Positions 39,263-49,499 of a stretch of DNA of 52,771 nucleotides are shown one piece after another. Every line of letters starts with the position of its first letter. Positions within the stretch are counted from its first letter, which is position 1. A program made the position numbers and the translations under genes. The notes under the pieces are model-generated. The model was not told the origin of the DNA, searched no databases, and saw only the letters and a list, made by a program, of their open reading frames with translations. Origin of the DNA: Emiliania huxleyi CCMP1516 (lineage: Eukaryota > Haptophyta > Isochrysidales > Noelaerhabdaceae); the NCBI RefSeq assembly GCF_000372725.1, contig NW_005200073.1, positions 124,075 through 176,845 of the forward strand, given 5' to 3'.

Positions 39263-41809
39263 ATGCTCAAACTCGAGTTCGTGCCGGCCGCCGGTGACAA
39301 GCTCGTGCTCAAGCTCTCTCCTCCGCCGCTTGCTGACAAGCAGGTGTGCAATTTGCAGTGGCTGAGGAGCAGGGGGTATGCACGCGCACCGCTGCAACGC
39401 ACGCAACGCTGCGCTTTACCTGCAAGACTCTTTCCCTGCAAGACTATCCTCTTGCGTTCTGTGGCTGACAGGCGTCTCTGGCGGACAACACGACCGTTAG
39501 CTACTCTGGCGGCGGCAACGCCGTCGGCATCCCCTCCGAGCCCGTCTCGTTCAAGGATGGCATCGATACCGGCACCGGCGGCACCGGCACCGCCAGCACC
39601 GGCACCGACAACGTCCCGTCCGAGGGCCAGGGCGAGCCCGGCCCGCTCAAGGACGGCAACGTCGCGGGCGAGTTGTCGCCGATGAAGTCCTTTGCGAAGG
39701 TCGGAATCGTGCCGGCTGACGACGGCCGCATCACGCTCGTCATCTCCGCGTCGGTGTCGCCTTCGCTCTTCGAAGCCAAGGTGCGCGTGCGCACGCCAGG
39801 ATTGTATTCATCATCCCTCTCCCGTCTCCGAAAGCCTGCGCGTTCTCTCCCTCGCCCACAGGCTTGCGGCGTCAAGAACGTCAACATCACCGTCGCAAGG
39901 ACTGGCACGGAGAACGTTCTCAAGGACCCGGCCGCGGAAAAGGCGCCCGACGCGGGCGCGGTCGACTCGGACACGGCCAAGGCCAAGTTTGCGCGCCCGA
40001 CCGTCATGGGCGCCCTCAAGAAGGACATCCCTGCGGCGGAGGCCTCCATTGACGAGACCGGCGCCATCAAGAACCCGGCGCTCAAGGCGGCCACCAAGGT
40101 CGCCACGGCCCTCAAGCCGGCGGCGACCGGCGGCGAGACGCTGCCGTCGATCAAGGAGTTTCCGGAGCCCGCCCCGGCGGCGAGCGCCTTCTTCTGCGCC
40201 GTGCGGTGCGCCTGCCGACCCACTCCTTGACCCCACCCCGCTACGTAGGGCGACGCCGACTGGACCGCCGCGGCCAAGGAGTTTCCAGAGGAGAAGCGCG
40301 CCCCGGCGGCGAGCGCCTCGCATGCTGCAATCGGAGCCTGCGCCCACGTCTGCTGACGCGCCCAGCTCGCGCACAGGGCATCTCGGAGTGGATGACCCCC
40401 TCAAAGTCGCGCCGCAACAACGAGCGCAAGGAGGCGTCCGCCCCGATCGACTGCAGCAACGGGTACGGGGCCCTGCTCGGGGCGGGCGGCAGCGAGGGCA
40501 TCGTCGGTGGCAACGACGGCAAGGTGCCCTCCAAGGCGACCCGCGGATGCACGCCGTCAGCCACAAAATCGGTACTCGCCGCCTGTGCGGCTTCCGCCAA
40601 CTGCTCTCCGCTCACAGCCATTCTCGCGCCCCTATTCAGGGCGCGACGGTCAAGCCCAAGACGGTCAACCCCAAGGCCCCCAAGAAGGGCAACAAGACGA
40701 CCACGACTGCCACACCGAAGGGCTCCGTCTCCGCCTCCGGCTGGCTCTCGTGGCCCAAGCTCTGCTGGCACAACGTGCTCTGCACCGTCTTCATCTGCCT
40801 CATCGCGGGCGCGAGCGGCGGGGCCTTCGCCTATTCCTCGCGCGGCTCTGACGGGCTCCTCTCTTCGATCGTTGTGCCCGACGCTTGCTCCGGTCAATCT
40901 CGCATGGCCAACGTGACCAAGTCGATGATTGCCGCGGCTCGAGCTTGCCCACGCGCGGCTGTCGTAGCGTTGGGACCCCTCGACGACGAGTTTGGCTTTG
41001 AGCTCCAGTTTGGGCTTCCCCATGGATGGTGGTTGTTCAAGCGCTGCCGAAAACATGTGCGCGTCAGCGTTTGCGACAAACCAAACTCAGCGCCGCTCTG
41101 GTGGTTTGCCGAGCACCGCGTGATTAGCTGCGTGCGCACTGACAGAAACCGGATTTGCGGACTCCAGTATGGCTGGGTCCCGGAGCTGCAAGGGAGTAGC
41201 TGTCACCACGGGTACACGCTGCGCCCTCCTCTCGACGACGAGTACCTTGAAGGCGTCAAGTCGGCGGTTGCCGGATCCTGTCGGCGAATCGTGTCCCCCA
41301 AGCCAGTCCTCTTCGTTCATCAAAAGTATGCGCTCGAATGGGGAGCGCCTCCGGCCAATCACGTTCCCATCGAGGGGCTGACGCATTTATTGAAAGGGTA
41401 TTACGTTCTTTATCACCGCGCAGACAGGGACAGCGTGGAAAAGAAGCGGGACCACGTCTTGGAGTGGGAGGCGGAGGCGACCTGGCTGCGCCGGCACAAT
41501 TTGAGCGACGTATCGGCATCGAGTGGTCGGCGCTGGGATTTGAAGCAGCAGCTGTGCTTCATGTCGCAAGCCGATGCGTTTGTCGCTTCGCAAGGTGGCG
41601 CGAGTCGCTTGGCAGCCTTGTGGCGCAAGCCCACGCTCGTTTGGCACGAAAGGGGGTCTGACAGTTACTTCGACATCCAAACAGCCTTCAACAACTCCCA
41701 GATTATGTTAACCCGCAGACCACACGGCGTGCATGCTCTCGGTCCTTTGCTCCACCTATTGCGGTCGCACAAGGGTGCGGTGGGTGCGGCTCCCCCGACC
41801 TTTGCATGA
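39263..41809 (+). CDS. Six-exon type II membrane protein with a glycosyltransferase-like domain
   Basis: Exons: 39263-39343 (MLKLEFVPAAGDKLVLKL...), 39472-39780, 39862-40185, 40249-40314, 40377 to about 40535, and 40640-41809. Introns 1 and 2 are GT-AG; introns 3 and 4 (63 and 62 bp) fit GC-AG; intron 5 is probably GC-AG with an uncertain donor. Exons 3 and 4 both end in a similar PAAS phrase. The N-terminal ~330 residues are acidic and Ala-rich, homologous to the gene at 5480-6350. Exon 6 adds one membrane segment (LCWHNVLCTVFICLIAGASG) and a luminal domain: LGPLDDEFGFELQFGLPHGW, a Cys-rich middle, and QADAFVASQGGASRLAALWR, KPTLVWH. That last motif resembles the GxxGA loop of GT61-like transferases, but the match is weak. 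A Golgi glycan enzyme is the best guess. Confidence 0.65.
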
Positions 41810-42516
41810 CGCGGTGTGGACCGTGGGTGTATTTTTCGCCGCTTTTTTTTAAATTCTTGGCGTAATTCTTTGCCTGTACCCCACCAGACCGCCGATTGCC
41901 CGGACATGGCTCACGTCGGTCGTCGCTTTTTCTGCCGCCGCCGCCGCCCGCTCGCGCACGCAGCCGGTCATGATTTCTGATTGGCCGCAGTGGGCAGTGG
42001 CGTGCTGGGCATGAGAGGAAGTCGGCGGAACGGCCAGGCCGTGTGGGCCGTGCGGCTCTCTGCATCGTTGGCGAATGGCGGACATTCGGCATGCCCGCTG
42101 TCCATAAAGGGGTCGAGCTGGCGCGGCACGTGTGGGAGGCTGGCGTCTTCATGTTTTGTCAGAGCAGGCCGCCAAGTGGGAAGCATCCGTTGGAGCCGCC
42201 GAAAGCTCCAGTGCACCCTGATGAGGAAATGAAGGATAAACTCAAAAATCAAAGATCCCCGGCCTTATATCAGAAGAATGTGCTGGAAGTAGACCTTGAC
42301 ACTTGACTCCGGAGAGCCAAAAATTAAATTGGCGGCATACAACGAGGCCATGCGGCGGCGGCTGCTTGTATTCCGTACGTGTTCCGGCGCCGCGCGCCTT
42401 TTGAATACTCGCATAATGTGGGTAAACCATAGTAGCGCATCTTACCTTATATTTTCCCGTGTCCGGTTTTCCGTTTCGGGCGACGGCACACTCACCGAGC
42501 TCTCCGGCGGGGAATC
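41810..42516. other. Spacer, 3' flank of the membrane protein gene
   Basis: A T-run at 41844-41850 lies about 35 bp past the stop. The phrase tactcgcataatgtgggtaa near 42406 has a related inverted copy near 44235-44255. No gene is recognised. Confidence 0.5.
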
Positions 42517-42711
42517 ATGTCGGCGAAGGCGGGCTCTGGCGTCTCGGTGATGCGCTCCGATCTCGACGCGTCGACCTCGACGGAGGTGGACGCGCACGAG
42601 GCGCAGTGGCGGGCCGGCGTCAACCGCCAAGCGCGTCCAGACGCCGCTTCGCAAAGGCGGGCGGCGGCGTCATTGGCTGCTGCAGCCAAGCGGCGGCGGA
42701 GAAGGACATGA
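42517..42711 (+). CDS. Unrecognised small frame or first exon
   Basis: ATG at 42517 opens 64 residues: MSAKAGSGVSVMRSDLDAST and VDAHEAQWRAGVNRQARPDA, then an Ala/Arg tail. The composition looks coding. The frame could be the first exon of a spliced gene, with a donor near 42690, but no later exon was recognised. Confidence 0.35.
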   Translation: MSAKAGSGVSVMRSDLDASTSTEVDAHEAQWRAGVNRQARPDAASQRRAAASLAAAAKRRRRRT

Positions 42712-44449
42712 ACAACATACCTGCGCAAGCCGTCGCCCGGGCGGCCGCAGGCGGTGCCATCTCAACCCACTCTCGGCACCGCTGCACGTGCGTGCTCCCT
42801 CTCCCACCCAACTCGGCTCCACTCTCGTCCACCCGCGCCCACCCCATCATCTGCTCTCAGGCTGATTGCGGCGTGTGTTGCGCAATGCCGAGCCACCAGA
42901 CGCTGGCCAGAGCAAGATTGTGATGCCTCTGTCTGGGCCGGGGGGGCGTTCGACAGCGCGCGAGGCTGCCTCCCTGCCCTTTGCGACGCTTGCGACCACT
43001 GCTGAGTTGCATGCAGTACAGAGTAGCAGTGGGTGGGGAGGGCTTGCGCCCCCCCCCCCCCCGGCAGAATGGTAAACTCGTGTCTACTCACCTCGTCGGC
43101 TCCATCGGCTGCCTCTCGTGCGCCGGCGGCCTCTCCATCCAACCGCTTCTGCGTCCCCTTCTCTGCCCGGTGCTCGCGTGTCGCGATGTCGCTCTGCCGA
43201 GAGGGTCATCGCCGGCGTAGGCGGAGCGGCGGGCCCTTCGTTACAGAGACAACAAAGACATTTCACCCCTCGGGCTGTTGTTGCAGACAGAAAAACAAAT
43301 TTGGCGCGCGTGCGCGCAAGGTCTGCTAGTACGCTACTATGAACAGAGAAGCCCATTAAAGTCGCGATGGCAGTCCACGCCGAGCCAGCCTGCTGCCGGC
43401 TCGCACGGCAGCCTCTTCCTCTGGACCAGCCTCAACTTCCGTACAGTCAACATTTTGTCGCTGCGTGCTCGTGGCGAGCTGTGGCGGCGGTCGAAGTTCG
43501 CCCAGATTCGGTGACGAGCGCCAGACGATAGTAGTGTCTCTGTTCGCCCTGTGCATGTCAGGCCAGGCTGCAGCAGGGCACTACCATCGTGCTGCCCTGC
43601 TGCAGCCTGGCTTTGCCCACTGTGCACAGTCGCCGGAGCACCACCACCGCCCGGCATCGTGTCACGGCAAGCTCCTTCTGCACCCGTTCGCGAGGCTCTC
43701 GCGCTGGCACACTTTGGCCATCTGCTGCTCGCGTTCGGCGAGCTCTTCTCCGCACTCCTGCCACGGTGCCGTCACCACACACCTTCTGGCCGGCCTGAGC
43801 CGCGCGGGGTCGCCGGCGGGGGCAACGCGTCGACCTCTCTCTCTGGTGCACCACGGGCCGCGACGGCTGCTGGCAGCAGGCGCAAGGAGGCAGTGTGCCG
43901 GCACAGTCGAGCCGGAGCATCGGGTTCTTGATGCTTGTGGGGTCAAGTCTGACCTTATGTGGCATAATATGCAACAATAATGCGATGCTATCTCCCGGAT
44001 TTTTGAGATATGATCCCTCAAAGTCGAATTATGGTTTACTGGTGACCATAGTAGTGTCTGTCTTGTTTTGCGTTTCTTCAAACGAATCCTTTAAAGTCTC
44101 GACAATCACTAAGCTGCTTATGTGGCACCGCAGAGGCTCCCTTGGGGATGCCTGAGGCCACCCCAACCACTCACCAAGCCTTACGTGGGCGTATTCAAAC
44201 CTACTTTTATGGTTTACCCACCTCGAGTTACCCACACTATGCGAGTACAGTATTCAGGCTCCTGGCAGACCTCTGTGTGAATGCATGTATTTGTATTCAA
44301 CACGTAGGCCTCAGGCAGCTCCGAATGGGCACCTCCCAGAAAAAATTCTCGGGGGGGTGGGGGGTGGCCGCGGCACTGTCAGCACCAACCTTTCACTCCC
44401 AGACACCAAGCACGCCGCTCGCTCGTAAATCCTTGCGCCACACCGGGTG
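42712..44449. other. Region without recognised genes
   Basis: Open frames here are short and without family resemblance. A run of sixteen C lies near 43049-43064. A perfect hairpin lies at 43563-43610. From about 43920 to 44330 the DNA is less GC-rich. Confidence 0.5.
43563..43610. repeat. Perfect hairpin, 18-bp arms
   Basis: ccaggctgcagcagggca (43563-43580) is exactly complementary to tgccctgctgcagcctgg (43593-43610) across a 12-base spacer. It could be a foldback remnant or a terminator-like structure; no gene ends nearby. Confidence 0.85.
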
Positions 44450-44450
44450 A

Positions 44451-44733
44451 ATGTTACGGCTAATGACGAGGAGAGTATTTCATCGCCTCCTAGTGTGCAT
44501 CAGCGTCACGGCCGTGCGCCCGCTTCAACCGGGAGACTGCCTGACGGTCGGCGTCGTCTGGAACGACAGCGGCGACCGCGTGCGCTTTGGGCTTCTCCTA
44601 TTGGCAGACCTCCAGCCAGGCGAGAAGGTGCATGTGACGGATGACGCCTGGTCGAATGCCGAAGGCGGCTTTCGCGACTTGTCCGGAGAGCGTCACCTCA
44701 CATACACCGCTGAGGTTGTCGTTGGGGCGGCAC
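44451..44733 (+). pseudogene. Secreted-protein fragment cut by a Copia element
   Basis: ATG at 44451 opens a signal-peptide-like start (MLRLMTRRVFHRLLVCISVT) followed by QPGDCLTVGVVWNDSGDRVR, FGLLLLADLQPGEKVHVTDD and AWSNAEGGFRDLSGERHLTY. This matches a beta-rich domain seen in bacterial and algal exoproteins with the pattern GD...G...D...F.LL.D...G..I..TD..W. The homology ends at about 44733, where the Copia sequence begins, so the gene is interrupted or truncated. Confidence 0.45.
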
Positions 44734-44734
44734 C

Positions 44735-45190
44735 GTGCTACGCGACATGCCGGACAACATCGTGCCCAAGCACTACAAGGACATCGCCAACATCAGCGAC
44801 CCCAAGCTGCGCGACATGTGGTACAAGGCGTATGACACCGAGTTCCTCGGCCTCATCCAGAACGGCACGCTCAAGCCCATGCGCCGCCCCGCCAAGGTGC
44901 GCGTCCTCCCGCTGAAGGAGATCGCCTCCCAGAAGTCCGACGGCCGGTGCAAGTGGCGCGGATGTGTCATGGGCAACCTGATGCGGCCCAGCGTCGACTT
45001 CACCAAGACCTTCGCGAGCGTCGTCCGCTACGGCACGACCCGCACCGTGCTCAACGTGGCCGCGCAGGAGGACATGGAGCTCATCACGTGCGACCAGCCC
45101 ATGGCGTACACCTGGGCGGAGCGCGGGGAGGGCGAGACCTGGTACTGCGAGATGCCGAAGGGGCTCAAGGGCAAGCCCGAGTACTTGTAG
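44735..45190 (+). mobile_element. Ty1/Copia reverse transcriptase fragment
   Basis: The 151-residue frame matches the start of the Copia polymerase domain: KHYKDIANISDPKLRDMWYK, EFLGLIQNGTLKPMRRPAKV, GRCKWRGCVMGNLMRPSVDF, TKTFASVVRYGTTRTVLNVA and AQEDMELITCDQPMAYTWAE. The order of K-W-R, D-F-x-x-T-F-A-x-V and the D...A-Y motif is intact, though the usual D-V-x-x-A-F is D-Q-P-M-A-Y. A stop at 45190 and loss of homology follow, so the YxDD motif and RNase H are missing. No LTRs were identified. A truncated, inactive copy. Confidence 0.8.
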
Positions 45191-45260
45191 CGTCTGAGAT
45201 CGACCCAACCACCGGCGACATGCCCGAAAATTCTTCTGGGCCCTGAGCTCTTTCAGCGAC

Positions 45261-46614
45261 ATGGTCGTCGACGACATGGGACCAGCGACCTCGCCGAGCA
45301 GCGGCCGGCGCAGGCTTGACGAGGCTGAGGTCGCCGCAGGGAGACGGGTGGCCCGAGCAGCAAAAGGCAACAGCCGACCGCTCGGGACGGGAGTCGGCCG
45401 TGGCGCCAGCAACGGCATTCCAAGCTCCGCCGGGCACAAAGGCAGTCGAGGCCTCGCGGGCGGCGGGCGAGGCGGCGGGCGAGGCGGCGGGCGAAGCGGC
45501 GGGCGAAGCGACGCGCGAGGCGGCGGGCGAGGCGGCGGCGGGCGAGGCGGCGGCGATGCGGGCGGTGGCGGCGGCGGAGTCGGCGGGCGCGGCGGTGGTG
45601 GTGCGGGTGGTGGCGGTGGAGGCGGCGGGCGAGGAGGCGGTCCAGGCGGCGGGCGAACCGGCGGCAGAGGCAAGGGCAAGGGCGGCCGCCAGAAGCGGGG
45701 AGGCGGTCCGGGTGGTGCAACCACAGCAGGTGCGCGCGTGGACGCGGACCCGGCGGAGGAGGATGCGGTTGCGGTTGCTGAGGCGGCGGCGGCGGCGGCA
45801 GCAGCGGCGGCAGCGGAGGTAGCGGCAGCAGAGGCAGCGGCAGCAGAGGCAGCGGCAGCAGAGGCAGCGGCAGCAGAGGCAGCGGCAGCAGAGGCAGCGG
45901 CAGCTGAGGCAGCGGCAGCTGAGGCCGCGGCAGCAAGGGCGGCAGCCGCAGAGGCGGCGGCAGCAGAGGCGGCGGCCAAGGCGGCAGCAGTAGAGGCGGC
46001 AGCAGTAGAGGCGGCAGCAGCCGAGGAGCGAAGGAAGCGCGCCCGCTTGGAGGCCGAGGCGGCGGCAATAGCGCGCAAAGCTGCTGCAGCGCGGCGAGTG
46101 CAGTCGGCCGGCACGGCATTTGCGCTGCTCGGCGAGAGCAAGCGCGCGGGAACGAGGCGACTCGTCAGCGCATTGAGACTTCCACTCCCCCTCTTTAGGC
46201 GAGAGCAGTGATAGCGACGGTTCTCCCTCTAGCGAGGCCAGCGACGACGAAGCCCAGGACGGAGTTGAGGAGCTCGTCGAGGCCCAAGTGGATGAGGGTG
46301 GCACCGTCGAACAGGCAGCACGCGCAGCTGCCGCGAAGGAGGTGCGGGGTGCGGAGGCCGCTGGGGCGGTCGAGGTGGTGGCGGCGTTGGCGACAGCTGC
46401 GGCGGCGGCGGCGGAGGCGGCGGAGGCGGCGGATGAGGAGGTTGGTCGTGTCTGGTGGGGCTCGGAGGCAGTTGAGCTGAGCGAGCGCGTCCCGCTCGCA
46501 GTGTCGGCCGGCGCACCCCTCAAAGCCAGTTCCGATGATACCCGAGCGAACCGAGAGTATGGTCGAGATGTAGGCGGCGCACTACTCGAAGCAAGGGGCC
46601 CACAAGGCGCCACC
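45261..46614 (+). CDS. Gly- and Ala/Glu-rich repetitive gene, structure uncertain
   Basis: Two arrays dominate. At 45460-45560 gcgggcgaggcg recurs with a 12-bp period. At about 45826-45960 gcagcggcagcagag recurs about eight times (15 bp), encoding (AAAEA)n, a likely long helix, followed by EERRKRARLEAEAAAIARKA. A splice acceptor ctctttag near 46199 would join to SSDSDGSPSSEASDDEAQDG and VEELVEAQVDEGGTVEQAAR, then WWGSEAVELSERVPLAVSAG. The acidic SSD phrases recall the proteins in the TIR element at 12-15.7 kb. The correct frame in the Gly-rich part is undecided. No domain is recognised. Confidence 0.35.
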
Positions 46615-48055
46615 ATGTCACTCCTGCTCACCGTCTATCACCCCCCCCCCCCTACCGCCGCCGCCACCCGCCCGCCCGCCCCTTTGCCCACTCTTTGCGC
46701 CCTACATACGCCTCCTCTCACCACGGCACGCGCACCCCTGTCTCTCGACTGCGGCACCGTGCTTCACTCCGCACTCCACCGCTGCCATCTTCCCTGTCTC
46801 GAGGCGCACGCCAACGAGGACCGGTATGCTGTGCGGTACGATCTCAACGAGGATCTATCGCGTGCCTCCCGCCGGAGCGAGAGAATGCGCGACGAGGCGT
46901 CGGCCCCAGCCTCCCGCGGCTCTTCCCCAACCCCCTCTTCGCCGATCCCTCCGTCGAACGCCTTTTTTGCGGTGTACGATGGGCATGGCGGCTCCGACTG
47001 CTCCTCGCTCGCAGCCACCCGGCTTCACCTTCTCCTCGCTCATGATGAGGAGGCGACCTCCGAGACATTTGGCAGACCGAGGCGGCGCCACGTGCTTTTT
47101 TCGCAATATTGCTTTTAACGGCTAGGCGTGGCGGGAGAGGCCCGCTGCGGCCCTTGCGAAGGCGTTCGCCGCTGCAGAGCAAGAGATGCGCGTGGCATCG
47201 GGCCTTGCAGCGTGCTGCCATATATTCGCCACTCCCAGTGCCCTTGCACGTTTAGGCGCGCCGCGTACACCCGAACTTCCGATCGCTCGGGGACGTGCGC
47301 GTTGGTCGCCCGAAGTCACGGGTCGCCCACCCAAAGCAGCAGCGAGTCTTTTCAGACGATTCACGGTTCATCTCTCAGGCCGTATTGTTGCGCGGCTCGA
47401 AGCTGCATGTCGCTTCCGTCGGCGATTGCCGCACGCTGCTCGTGAGCGGCGAGCACACATACCAGCAGCTGACCACTGACCAGCGCGCTTCCGAGCCGGC
47501 CGAGAGGGCGCGCATCCTTGAGTGCGGCGGCGAGATATCTGCGGACGGGCGCGTTTGGGGCTCGCTCATCCCCAGCCGCACGCTCGGCGATTTCCCGTGG
47601 AAGGACCGCGACGGCGGACGCGCCCTCAGCTCGTTGCCGGCGTTGTGCACAGCCACGTCGATGACACACGCCCGCGCACACCAACAGCAGTCCCGCCGGT
47701 ACTTCCTAGGCGTGCGCTTCCTTCTCTGTCCTCCCCACGCACAAATATCTCGTCCTCGGCTCGGACGGGCTCTTCGACGTGTTGCAGAACCGGACCATCG
47801 CCCGCCTCATCGGCCGGCTCAACTCTGGCGCACAGGTGCTCTCACCACATGCTTCCCCACACCATCCCCGTCACCACTCATCGGCCGGCGCGATTGCATG
47901 CGCAGCGCGCCTGCAACGAGCTGGTGAAGGAGATCAAGAAGCGGCCTGGCACCGACGACACGACAGTCATCGTTATCCACTTTGAGAGGGATCGCCAGAG
48001 AGAATGCTCAGCTGACAAGCTGTTCGGCGCCGTCCGCCGCTCGGTGACGGTCTGA
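46615..48055 (+). CDS. PP2C-family (PPM) serine/threonine phosphatase, multi-exon
   Basis: ATG at 46615 sits in gccaccATG, but the first family motif is later: ANEDRYAVRYDL (near 46810) and NAFFAVYDGHGGSDCSSLAA with the metal-binding DGHGG. Next exons: AWRERPAAALAKAFAAAEQE (from about 47127, acceptor cggctag), a short exon with RSGTCALV (to about 47312), AVLLRGSKLHVASVGDCRTL through GSLIPSRTLGDFPWKD (from about 47372), KYLVLGSDGLFDVLQNRTIA (to 47835) and RACNELVKEIKKRPGTDDTT, VIVIHF (47906 to TGA 48055). Motifs GDCR, SRTLGD, GSDGLFD and DDTTVIV carry the expected aspartates. Intron 47836-47905 is GT-AG, 70 bp; the acceptor before KYLVLG is not obvious. Likely a Mg/Mn-dependent phosphatase. 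Confidence 0.8.
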
Positions 48056-48077
48056 ACGATTTTTGAGATATCCCGCA

Positions 48078-48200
48078 AATAAATAAATAAAACTGACACC
48101 TCTCTGGAGATGGGTAAAAAGGAACAGCAACAGGTCCCCGCCCTGCGATCTTTGTGCCGGTCGTCTCTTTCCGCGGTGCGTGATATCATCCCGGATATCC
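48078..48200 (-). mobile_element. Retroelement 3' end with tetranucleotide tail
   Basis: On the minus strand the order aaagatcgcagggcgggga, cctttttacccatctcc, agaggtgtc and a TTTA-type run matches 18930-19003. The tail lies just past the stop of the phosphatase gene, so the insertion is in or next to its 3' UTR. Confidence 0.65.
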
Positions 48201-49499
48201 CGCGCAACCGCCCGCGGCCAGGCAAAAAGGACATGACCGCGCTTTCCCCGAGGGGGCCACGCCGTCAACGCCCTTGCCGCACACACTCACACGCTCCTGC
48301 AGCACTCTAGGGGCACACTTCATGGCGCCGCGGTTGGAGGCCAGCACTTGTGGAGTGCGGTTAGCGTGGAGGGACTTATCGTTTTTGTATGAGCTCGAGC
48401 GTCGAGGTAGCGCCTTCGATGTTATGAAACACACGCAAGGCGGACACACACACACATGACGCATCACTCCATCGCACTAAACACTTTCGCCCCCTCGCCC
48501 CCAACCCATCCACCTCGCCGAGTCCGAGATACGCGCGAGATTATGCCCGAGGTGCCTCAGCGCGCGATCTCGGGCGATCTATCTCCCGCCATCTCTGAGC
48601 CGCGCCGCGCCGCCGCCGCCGCCCCACCCTCCCACACACACACCGCCGCCCGCGCGCAAGGGAGTATGGTATAGTGCAAACGCCGGTTTGTAAAATTCTT
48701 TTGTGCGCCCGTGGAGCTGCCTAGCGAACCTAGGGCTTGAGAACACACACCACCATGCGAATAGCGAGATTGGTCGTCTTCTTCCGGAGGTAGCATGCAC
48801 CTTCCAGAGAGTCGGCGAACCTCGACAGCGCCTTCGGTGGCATGCAGCTCATTGCGCCTGAATGAAGCCTGCCTGGCTGGAGAGCAGCTCCTCTGCTGCT
48901 CACACGCTCTGCACAGATGGCACAGCCTACTGTGCGGCTGCCGCAGCTGTGACAGCGATTTGGCCTGCACAAGCTTTTCCGGCAAACAAAAAGGAAAACA
49001 GAGGGTCCCCAGCAAGCACTTTGCGTTTCCGGAAATTTCCAGGGAAAACAGAGGGAGAGAGAGAGGGTGTTTGGTGCTCCATTCTGGAAACTCGCGAGTT
49101 TCCCTGAGTCTGAGAGCTGGTCTGGGGCAAAATCTGACGCAAAATTGAGGAAATCGGCACGATTCCCAGGCGGTCGCAGGGTATTTTCCAGGTATACCCG
49201 GGGTTTTCCAGGTATACCCGCAAAATACCCGGTATTTTGCCGATTTGGCTGATTTTGGGCCCAAACCTCAGACTCGGCTCAGAGCCCGGAAATTTTGATG
49301 GTTTCCCCGGGAAAATAGAGAGGAAAAGAGAGCGTGCTGTAGAGAAAAAAGGAAAGGAAAAGAGACGGGGTGCGAGAGGAAAAGCTTGTTCAGCCTAAAC
49401 AGCGATGGGCTCGCCCTCACTTGTGCTTTTTATGAACGGCGAGGGTTCAGAATTATTTTCTCGCTTTCTCTGTGTACCTGTGTTAGCGCCAGTGCGCGC
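48201..49499. other. Repeat-rich spacer
   Basis: Contains ccttcgatgttatgaaac near 48413 (also near 8941), a block of gcgatctcgggcgatct near 48566 (as at 9248), a 140-bp repeat at 48818-48960, and near 49185-49235 a repeat of ttttccaggtatacccg. From 49280 to 49385 the DNA is purine-rich (gaaaagagag). No gene is seen; a promoter for the F-box/RCC1 gene may lie near its end. Confidence 0.5.
48818..48960 (+). repeat. Dispersed 140-bp repeat, copy 1
   Basis: Starts near cggcgaacctcgacagcgcc and runs to gcagctgtgacagcgat. The same sequence with small changes and a 12-15-bp deletion lies at 51396-51525. Confidence 0.8.

Noticed and set aside
44738..46631. Long minus-strand Ala-, Pro- and Cys-rich frames
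   Set aside because: Complement of the Copia fragment and of the low-complexity arrays; no recognisable domain.
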